Shown: in pieces, positions 53,677 through 58,798 of the stretch
Numbering within the stretch: the first letter of the stretch is position 1
How the letters are laid out: each line of letters begins with the position of its first letter
Source of the DNA: Bryobacterales bacterium
GTDB taxonomy: Bacteria; Acidobacteriota; Terriglobia; Bryobacterales; Bryobacteraceae
Reading direction: 5' to 3'
Length of the DNA: 58,798 nucleotides
Assembly: GCA_003170295.1 (NCBI GenBank)
Contig: PNAJ01000043.1
Location: 25,121-83,918, forward strand
Made by a program: the position numbers and the translations under genes
Notes under the pieces: generated by a model
What the model saw: the letters and a program-made list of their open reading frames with translations, nothing else
Databases searched by the model: none
What the model was told of the DNA's origin: nothing

Positions 53677-54573
53677 TTACTGCTTGATTGTAACGCCCGT
53701 GTGAGGATGAACATGTGGCTCGACGTGAACGAGCACGTCCTCCACCCAATCGACATCGTTCTTAATGGCGATCCTAACAGCGGTGGCGATGTCGTGAGAG
53801 GCGCGCACTGTCAGCTCCGGATCGACTTCCAGATGCAGGTCGACGTGATAGCGCAGGCCGGTTTTGCGGGCGAAACATTTCTCAATGCCGAGCGTGCCGG
53901 GGACGCGCATGGCGACCGTCCGGATCTCATCCATCTGCTTGCCTTCGGGCATGGTGTCCATCAATTGCAATGCAGTCTCGCGCACGACGCTGAGGCCGAA
54001 AAAGATGACGAAAAGTCCGACCGCGAATCCGCCCCAGTGGTCCGCCGCAGTCATGCCAGGCAGAAAAATAGCGAGCCCGACAGCGATGAGCGCAACGATA
54101 CCGGAGCACATATCCACCGCGTCGTTCCATGCGTCGGCGGAAAGCGCCATACTGCCGGAACGTTTGCCGATCCGCATTTTCGTGGTCCAAAGAATGGCTT
54201 TCAAAACGATGGCGCCGATCAGAGGCCAGACCGCGAAGCCAGCGGGCGTGTGTTGATCGTTGCGTTCCGCGAGCGCGCGCCACGAAATCCCCGCGCCTGC
54301 GATAGCGAGCACCGCGCCAATCGCAAGGCCGGTGAGGATTTCAAAACGTCCGTGCCCGTAAGGATGATCGTCATCGGCGGGCTTGGCTGCGACCCACAAT
54401 CCGAACAGCACTAGGCCCGACATCAGGATGTCAGCCGCGGATTCGAAGCCGTCAGAAACCAGCGCGACCGAATGCGCGGCAAGCCCGACAACGATCTTCA
54501 CCGAAGAGAGCGCGACGCTGATCGCAATGCTCGCGATGGCGGCGCGACGGGCGGTTTTCTCGAAGCTCCTCAC
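53677..54573 (-). CDS. Cation diffusion facilitator (CDF) metal transporter
   Basis: The 298-residue protein has six membrane helices and a C-terminal cytoplasmic domain. Site A residues are seen as ALVSDGFESAADILMSG in helix 2 and SADAWNDAVDMCSG in helix 5, where the usual ADxxHxxxD has Asn for His. HPYGHGRFEILTG is the family marker. The tail (about 205-298) has the ferredoxin-like dimer domain and ends VHVEPHVHPHTG, with several His. The transported metal is probably Zn, Fe or Mn; the His-to-Asn change argues for Fe/Mn rather than a strict Zn type. The stop directly precedes the polX start. Confidence 0.9.
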   Translation of the reverse strand: MRSFEKTARRAAIASIAISVALSSVKIVVGLAAHSVALVSDGFESAADILMSGLVLFGLWVAAKPADDDHPYGHGRFEILTGLAIGAVLAIAGAGISWRALAERNDQHTPAGFAVWPLIGAIVLKAILWTTKMRIGKRSGSMALSADAWNDAVDMCSGIVALIAVGLAIFLPGMTAADHWGGFAVGLFVIFFGLSVVRETALQLMDTMPEGKQMDEIRTVAMRVPGTLGIEKCFARKTGLRYHVDLHLEVDPELTVRASHDIATAVRIAIKNDVDWVEDVLVHVEPHVHPHTGVTIKQ

Positions 54574-54590
54574 GCTTCAGATTACAATGT

Positions 54591-54950
54591 CTACTTTGCT
54601 TCCGCTATCTTGTCGATGACGATCGCGTTGGATCCGCCCTGCTTATAGGCTTTGCCCGTCGCCGTAACGCGTTTGCCTGCAAACGGCAGCAGCCGCTCAT
54701 TCTGCCCCTCGGCCGGCATAGCGTCCGCGATCGGCCAGTAAATGGTGCCGTCGTCTTGTAGGATCACGAGCGGCGATCCTTTCTTGGCGCACGCAACGGC
54801 GCAATCGGCGCTAATGGGTTTTTTGAGCCCCTTGGTGATCGCGCAAGCGGAGTCGAGAACCCAGCCCGTAACAGTCTTCTGGTCGGCCGCGAATACGCAT
54901 GCGCTCGCGAGGAGGGTCGCGATAGTGGCAATTGCTAATCGGTGCTTCAT
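54591..54950 (-). CDS. Small exported protein of unknown function
   Basis: The 119-residue protein has a signal peptide (MKHRLAIATIATLLASACVFAAD). The mature part (TVTGWVLDSACAITKGLKKPISADCAVACAKKG) has three paired Cys positions, and then ILQDDGTIYWPIADAMP and GKRVTATGKAYKQGGSNAIVIDKI. This pattern recurs in small acidobacterial and planctomycete exported proteins that resemble a single OB-like beta barrel. The ATG at 54950 is preferred over two upstream in-frame starts because the signal peptide begins there. It precedes the CDF gene by 17 bases on the same strand. Confidence 0.7.
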   Translation of the reverse strand: MKHRLAIATIATLLASACVFAADQKTVTGWVLDSACAITKGLKKPISADCAVACAKKGSPLVILQDDGTIYWPIADAMPAEGQNERLLPFAGKRVTATGKAYKQGGSNAIVIDKIAEAK

Positions 54951-55029
54951 GGCAAATAATTCTACATGCATCGGTGAGAGGGCGCAATAGTATGAATAGA
55001 CTGCAAAGCTGGTGCGATATGATCGGAGT

Positions 55030-55302
55030 ATGGCCGTGCTACACATCAGCGAAGCGGAGCTGGCGCGCGACGTTCGCGCGGTGCTGGATCGTGTGCAATC
55101 CGGCGCAGAAGTAATAGTTGAGCGTAACGCTCAACCTGTTGCCATACTGCGCGCCGCCGAGCCTCGGCGTCGTAAGTTGTCCGAAATCGCGGCGGCACTT
55201 TCGGAAGACTCGACGGCTGTGGTCGATCCAGATTTCGCGAAAGACGTGCAAGACGTCATTGAAAGCCACCGCGAACCCCTGGACCCTTCGGTGTGGGATT
55301 GA
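55030..55302 (+). CDS. Phd/YefM-type antitoxin (prevent-host-death family)
   Basis: The product is about 90 residues: AVLHISEAELARDVRAVLDRVQSGAEVIVERNAQPVAILR is the Phd/YefM fold with its DNA-binding N-terminus. A disordered C-terminal stretch (SEDSTAVVDPDFAKDVQDVIESHREPLDPSVWD) should wrap the toxin. The ATG at 55030 has GGAG too close; a GTG at 55036 has the same GGAG at a good distance and may be the true start. The toxin gene begins six bases after its stop. It should neutralise VapC and repress the pair. Confidence 0.9.
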   Translation: MAVLHISEAELARDVRAVLDRVQSGAEVIVERNAQPVAILRAAEPRRRKLSEIAAALSEDSTAVVDPDFAKDVQDVIESHREPLDPSVWD

Positions 55303-55308
55303 AAAAGC

Positions 55309-55725
55309 GTGGGAATAGTCTTGGACTCGAGCGTTCTCATCGCTGCCGAAAGAGCTGGGAAAAATCCGCGCCAGGTCATTGAGGAAATTGCCGTCAGCCT
55401 GGGCGACACGGAAGCGACGCTTTCCGTGGTGACAATTACCGAACTCGCCCACGGAATAGAGCGTGCGGACTCTGGTGCGCGACGGACCACGCGCGAGCGT
55501 TTCCTTAAAGAACTGCTCAGAGAGATTTCTGTCGAGCCTGTCACAACAGCGATTGCGATTCGCGCGGGCAGGATCGATGGTGGCCTTCAGGCGCAGGGTC
55601 AGCGAGTCCCTCTTGCCGATCTGCTAATCGGAACGACCGCTCTGGAACTCGGCTATTCGGTTGTGACACAAAACGTACGGCATTTCGAGATGATTCCGAA
55701 TCTAGACGTGAAGCGGATTCTCTGA
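55309..55725 (+). CDS. vapC: VapC-like PIN-domain toxin
   Basis: The 138-residue PIN-domain ribonuclease has acidic metal residues in VLDSSVLIAAER (Asp near position 5), SVVTITELAHGIERAD (Glu), PLADLLIGTTALELGYSVVTQNVRHFEMIPNL (Asp at PLAD and terminal Asn/Asp region). Such toxins cut tRNA or rRNA when not bound by the antitoxin. It starts with GTG at 55309, six bases after the Phd stop. The antitoxin gene precedes the toxin, as is usual. No sequence sign of decay was seen. Confidence 0.92.
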   Translation: MGIVLDSSVLIAAERAGKNPRQVIEEIAVSLGDTEATLSVVTITELAHGIERADSGARRTTRERFLKELLREISVEPVTTAIAIRAGRIDGGLQAQGQRVPLADLLIGTTALELGYSVVTQNVRHFEMIPNLDVKRIL

Positions 55726-55750
55726 CTTGGACTATTATGAGGATGCCGCA

Positions 55751-56038
55751 ATGCCGATGAAGAACCCGCCCCATCCGGGCGACCTGATCAAAACCGAAGT
55801 CATCGAACCCCTCGGCCTCAGCGTGTCGATGGCAGCGGAGATTTTGAAAGTTCGGCGCGCGATGCTTTCGGACCTTCTGCACGGTAAAGGCCGCGCTGAC
55901 GCCAGAAATGGCCCTGCGAATCGAGAGGCGTTCGGCCCGGATATGGACCACCTTCTCCGCATGCAGCTCGCGTACGACGTGGCGAAAACTCGGGAGCACG
56001 CGAGGGATATCTCGATCAAGCGCTATGTCCCGGCCTAA
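55751..56038 (+). pseudogene. higA: HigA-family antitoxin with two compensating frameshifts, no toxin partner
   Basis: The 95-codon frame begins MPMKNPPHPGDLIKTEVIEPLGLSVSMAAEIL and ends AFGPDMDHLLRMQLAYDVAKTREHARDI, clearly HigA/XRE. Between 55889 and about 55930 the frame reads unlike the family (GRADARNGPANRE), while the +1 frame there reads AALTPEMALRIER, the expected conserved helix. An extra G near 55889 and a missing G near 55928 explain this. The frame is restored, so a full-length product with an altered helix is possible; a sequencing error is the alternative. No HigB toxin gene is beside it. Codons just upstream (55727-55741, LDYYED) may be the last trace of one. Confidence 0.65.
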
Positions 56039-56080
56039 AGGCGGCATCAATGGAAGCACTCGGGTATACCCGAACAGCTC

Positions 56081-56362
56081 TCATACCTCCTTGAACCACT
56101 TAGGAACATTCGGAACCTGTCGCAGGTCGAGCGCAAGTACGGTTTGTCCCCCGTCGACGATCGCCGCCACGTGAAACCATCCCTCGGTATAGAAATCCAC
56201 TTCCGCGGCATTCTCATTGGCTTGGAGTTGCCGCAGAGGATGCATAATTGTTGGATGGAGCAAGAAAATAACTTCGCCGGTGAGGGGCGGGCCGTCAGCC
56301 AATCTCTCAACACGCACCGTCAGGATCAGCGCGTCATCGAGCTGCGTATCGATCCGCCCCAC
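56081..56362 (-). pseudogene. pYEATS-domain protein fragment
   Basis: The 93-residue frame contains LTGEVIFLLHPTIMHPLRQL, TEGWFHVAAIVDGGQTVLALDL and PNVPKWFKE. This is the pattern of bacterial pYEATS domains (H-P...V...GxFxVxAxVDGGxTxLELDLxxxPxxPxxF), which occur in proteins linked to conflict and immunity systems. Only the domain and its end are present. Upstream, the frame is open but runs into sequence antisense to the aminotransferase gene and has no family similarity, so the 5' part has been lost at about 56370-56404. A GTG at 56362 could still start translation. Confidence 0.5.
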
Positions 56363-56379
56363 GAGCCGGCGGCCTGCGG

Positions 56380-57366
56380 TTGAACTTGGCTCATCGCCGA
56401 AAAGGTGATGAAGTGATTCTTCCGGCCTGGACCTGGTATTCCTGCTACAACACGATCATTCAGGCCGGCGCGCTGCCGGTGTTCGCCGAAATCGACGAGT
56501 CGTTCAACCTGGACCCTAGCGATATCGAACACCGCATCACACCGCAGACCAAGGCGATCATGGCGGTGCATCTGCAATGGAACCCGGCCGACATGGATCC
56601 GATCCTGGAGATCGCACGCAAGCACCGGCTGAAGGTTCTGGAGGATGCCAGCCAGAGCGTGGGCGCCAGCTACAAGGGTCGGCCGCTCGGGTCGTTGGGC
56701 GATATCGGCATTTTCAGCCTGCAACAGAGCAAGACCATCACCGCCGGAGAAGGCGGCGTTGTGGTGACCAGCGACGCTTATTTATTCGAACGCGCCTGCC
56801 GGTTTCACGATGTGACGGGCCGCCCTAGCACGAGCGGCAAGCTTGGTTTCATGCCAGGCCTGAACTATCGGCTGAACGAGTTTTCCGGCGGCGTGCTACT
56901 GGCGCAGATGCGCAAACTGGATACCATCATCGGCGACGTGCGGCGCAACGCCCGCCGCGTGTATCGCGGAATCGGCGACCTTCCGGCAACGCACCTGCGG
57001 CGGTTACCGGACCCCGATGGCCAACTGGGCACCGGAATCTTCCTGGGCTTTCCCGCCAAGGAAACACGCGATCGCTATGCGGAGGCAATGAAGGCGGAGG
57101 GTGTGCCGGTGTCCGGGCCGGCCGGCTCCGTGATTCTGCCCATCGTCCCGGGGATCGAGCAGAAGGTGACGGTGACGCCTCGATGGCCCTCGTTCGCCAG
57201 CGAGCGAGGCAAATCCATCCGCTATGGGCGCGAGTGCTGCCCGCGCACCATCGACATTCTGAGCCGGTTTGCGGGGGTGATGATGAGCCCGAAGTATACT
57301 GAGCGCGACACCGACGATGCGGTGGCTGCGATCCGCAAGGTCTACCCGGCGATTCAAAGAGGTTAG
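56380..57366 (+). pseudogene. DegT/DnrJ/EryC1-family PLP aminotransferase, 5'-truncated
   Basis: From base 56404 the sequence matches the family strongly: GDEVILPAWTWYSCYNTI, ALPVFAEIDESFNLDPSDIEHRITPQTKAIMAVHLQ, LKVLEDASQSVGASYKGRPLGSLGDI, and SLQQSKTITAGEGGVVVTSD with the PLP-binding Lys. The usual first 80-90 residues (start of the large domain, active-site partner loop) are missing, and the few codons before GDEV do not fit the family. The start at 56380 is only formal. It probably acted in sugar-nucleotide amination or a related catabolic cluster. The neutral-ceramidase-like gene follows 19 bases later. Confidence 0.8.
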
Positions 57367-57385
57367 TCTCTTAGCGCGAGGACAT

Positions 57386-58722
57386 GTGAAGACAGTTGCT
57401 ATTCTGATCTGCTGCGGACACTCGCTTTTTGGGGCTGGCCTTCAGGCAGGAGTGGCGCGAGTGGAAATCACTCCACGCGAACCCATCTGGATGTCCGGAT
57501 ATGCCAGCCGGAACCACCCCTCCACGGGCGTTCGCCAGCCCCTTTGGGCGAAAGCGCTGGCGATTGAAAGCGGCTCCGGCAGGCCCGTGGTGATCGTGGC
57601 GACCGACCTCGTGGGACTGCCGGCGGAGGTCGCCGACGAAGTGGCGGCGCGTGCGCAGCGGCAGTTCGGCATCGGGAGCGCCCGCTTGCTGTTGAACTCC
57701 TCGCACACGCACACCGGACCGGTCGTCTGGCCCGGCCTCGCGGGAATGTTCGATCTGCCACCTGGCGAGGAGCAGAAGCTCCACGTGTACGCCGCGCGGC
57801 TGGTGGACGATCTGGTCTCGGTGATCGGCAAGTCGATCGCGGACCTTTCGCCCGCCGTGGTTTCCTACGGCTTCGGTGCAGCGGGATTTGCGATGAACCG
57901 GCGCGAGCCTACGGCGAAGGGAATCAGGCTCGGCGTGAATCCGTCTGGGCCGATCACCAGGTGCCGGTCCTGCTGGTGGCCTCGCCCGACGGGAAAAAGC
58001 GTGCCATCCTGTTCGCTTACGCCTGCCATAACACGACGCTGACGGGAAATTTCTACAAACTGAGCGGCGACTACGCGGGCGTGGCGACGGCGAAGCTGGA
58101 AGCGGAATATCCGGGAGCCGGGGCGCTGTTCCTCCAGCTTTGCGGAGGCGATCAGAATCCCAATCCCCGCGACACCGTGGAACTGGCCGAGCAGCCTGGC
58201 GTGGAACTTGCAGCCGCAGTGGACCGAGTCCTCGGCGGCCCTTTAGCGTCGCTTAATGGATCGATCCGCACGTCTTATGTAGTGACGCGCCTCAAGCTTG
58301 CTCAGCAGCCGCGCTCCGCCTATCAGGCGGACCTCGAAAACCCGAAACCGACGCCTGCCGCGCGGCAGCGCGCCACGCGAATGCTGGCAGCGATGGACGC
58401 CGGTCATCCAGTGCGCGATACGCGATACCCGGTGCAAGCCGTCCGTTTCGGCAAGAGCCTGACGCTATTGGCGCTGGGCGGCGAAGTCGTAGTGGACTAC
58501 GCTCTGCGTACCCGTCGCGAATACCCAGGCGAAGCGCTGATCGTGGCCGGATATTCCAATGCGGTCATGTGCTACATTCCGTCGAACCGCGTCCTGGGCG
58601 AAGGCGGCTACGAGGTGGTGGACAATATGGTCTACTACGGGCAGCCCGGGCCGTTTGCGCCGGGCGTGGAGAACGGAGTGTTCCAAGCCATCCACCAGGC
58701 GATGAAAAAAGTGGGCCGGTAA
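57386..58722 (+). pseudogene. Neutral/alkaline ceramidase-like hydrolase, frameshifted
   Basis: Frame one (57386 to about 57950) encodes a signal peptide (MKTVAILICCGHSLFGAGLQ), VARVEITPREPIWMSGYASRN, and the metal-site region LLLNSSHTHTGPVVW, up to GVNPSGP. The match then continues in the next frame from about 57952: DHQVPVLLVASPDGKKRAILFAYACHNTTLTG, LFLQLCGGDQNPNP, and CYIPSNRVLGEGGYE to the stop at 58722. The two halves together give the expected length of about 445 residues. One net base (or a 4-base loss around GGGCCGATC) breaks the gene. The start is GTG at 57386 with GAGGA six bases upstream. Confidence 0.8.
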
Positions 58723-58798
58723 GAATCCAATGACCTACGCCGTCAATGCGCCGGCGAGGAACGGCAGCCCCCGCGCGCCGTGAAATTCGTGGACTCCA
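58723..58798. other. Window end; possible 3' end of a minus-strand gene
   Basis: On the minus strand a frame that is open to the window edge ends with a TAG at 58735-58737 and reads ...VHEFHGARGLPFLAGALTA. The composition is plausible for the C-terminus of a protein, but only about 20 codons are visible, so no name can be given. A plus-strand ATG at 58730 gives only 17 codons. Confidence 0.25.

Noticed and set aside
1..58798. CRISPR arrays, prophage, intact transposases, rRNA
   Set aside because: No regularly spaced repeats, integrase, capsid, transposase or rRNA sequence was recognised.

Overview
The window is about 59 kb of GC-rich bacterial chromosome. The gene content fits a soil Acidobacteriota, most likely the Bryobacterales/'Solibacter' group. 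The pointers are a thioredoxin-DUF3738 (TIGR03435-type) protein, a secreted carboxypeptidase-regulatory-like protein, DUF4159, Uma2, PadR with a small membrane partner, a choice-of-anchor D protein, and families of palindromic intergenic repeats. This is inferred from protein families and no 16S gene is present. Coding density is high, with many 4-bp ATGA/GTGA start-stop overlaps and many convergent genes whose stop codons touch or overlap.

Region by region. 1-11.4 kb is all minus strand: the 5' half of a tRNA-Glu(CTC), a secreted beta-sandwich protein, an amino-acid permease, an SDR oxidoreductase, the thioredoxin-DUF3738 fusion, a HEAT-like/SEC-C protein, and a housekeeping operon ispE-prs-rplY-pth-rpsF-rpsR-rplI. 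11.4-16.4 kb holds apt, acylphosphatase, a HAD phosphatase and a large membrane sensor that looks like a hybrid histidine kinase but has lost its catalytic residues. Two copies of a multi-hairpin intergenic repeat flank this block and a third copy lies after rplI. 16.4-26.6 kb has acnA, a Uma2 nuclease-like gene, argS, a [2Fe-2S] ferredoxin, a lipoprotein, a DPP-IV-like peptidase followed by a 22-codon dipeptidase remnant, and a beta-CASP metallo-hydrolase. 26.6-32.1 kb is a minus-strand series: radical SAM/SPASM-like protein, GT39-type glycosyltransferase, PadR regulator, membrane protein, dienelactone hydrolase, DUF4159 protein.

32.1-41.4 kb carries a translationally coupled set of three exported proteins, then thiD, an NfrB-like glycosyltransferase with a C-terminal MshEN-type (c-di-GMP) module, cdd and an exported amidohydrolase. 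Opposing them are hydantoinase B and a BNR-repeat protein. 41.4-54.6 kb includes a NadD-like gene, an Aas-like acyltransferase/acyl-ACP synthetase coupled to an MFS carrier, a TgpA-like transglutaminase, a divergent phosphoglucose-isomerase-like protein, rph, rdgB, a Nudix hydrolase, polX and a CDF metal transporter.

54.6-58.8 kb is the accessory and decaying end: a Phd/VapC toxin-antitoxin pair, an orphan HigA-type antitoxin with two compensating frameshifts, a fragment of a pYEATS-type protein, a 5'-truncated DegT aminotransferase and a frameshifted neutral-ceramidase-like gene. The most unusual items are the degenerate hybrid kinase, the repeat family, and the cluster of broken genes around 55.7-58.7 kb. 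No CRISPR array, rRNA, prophage or intact insertion sequence was seen.
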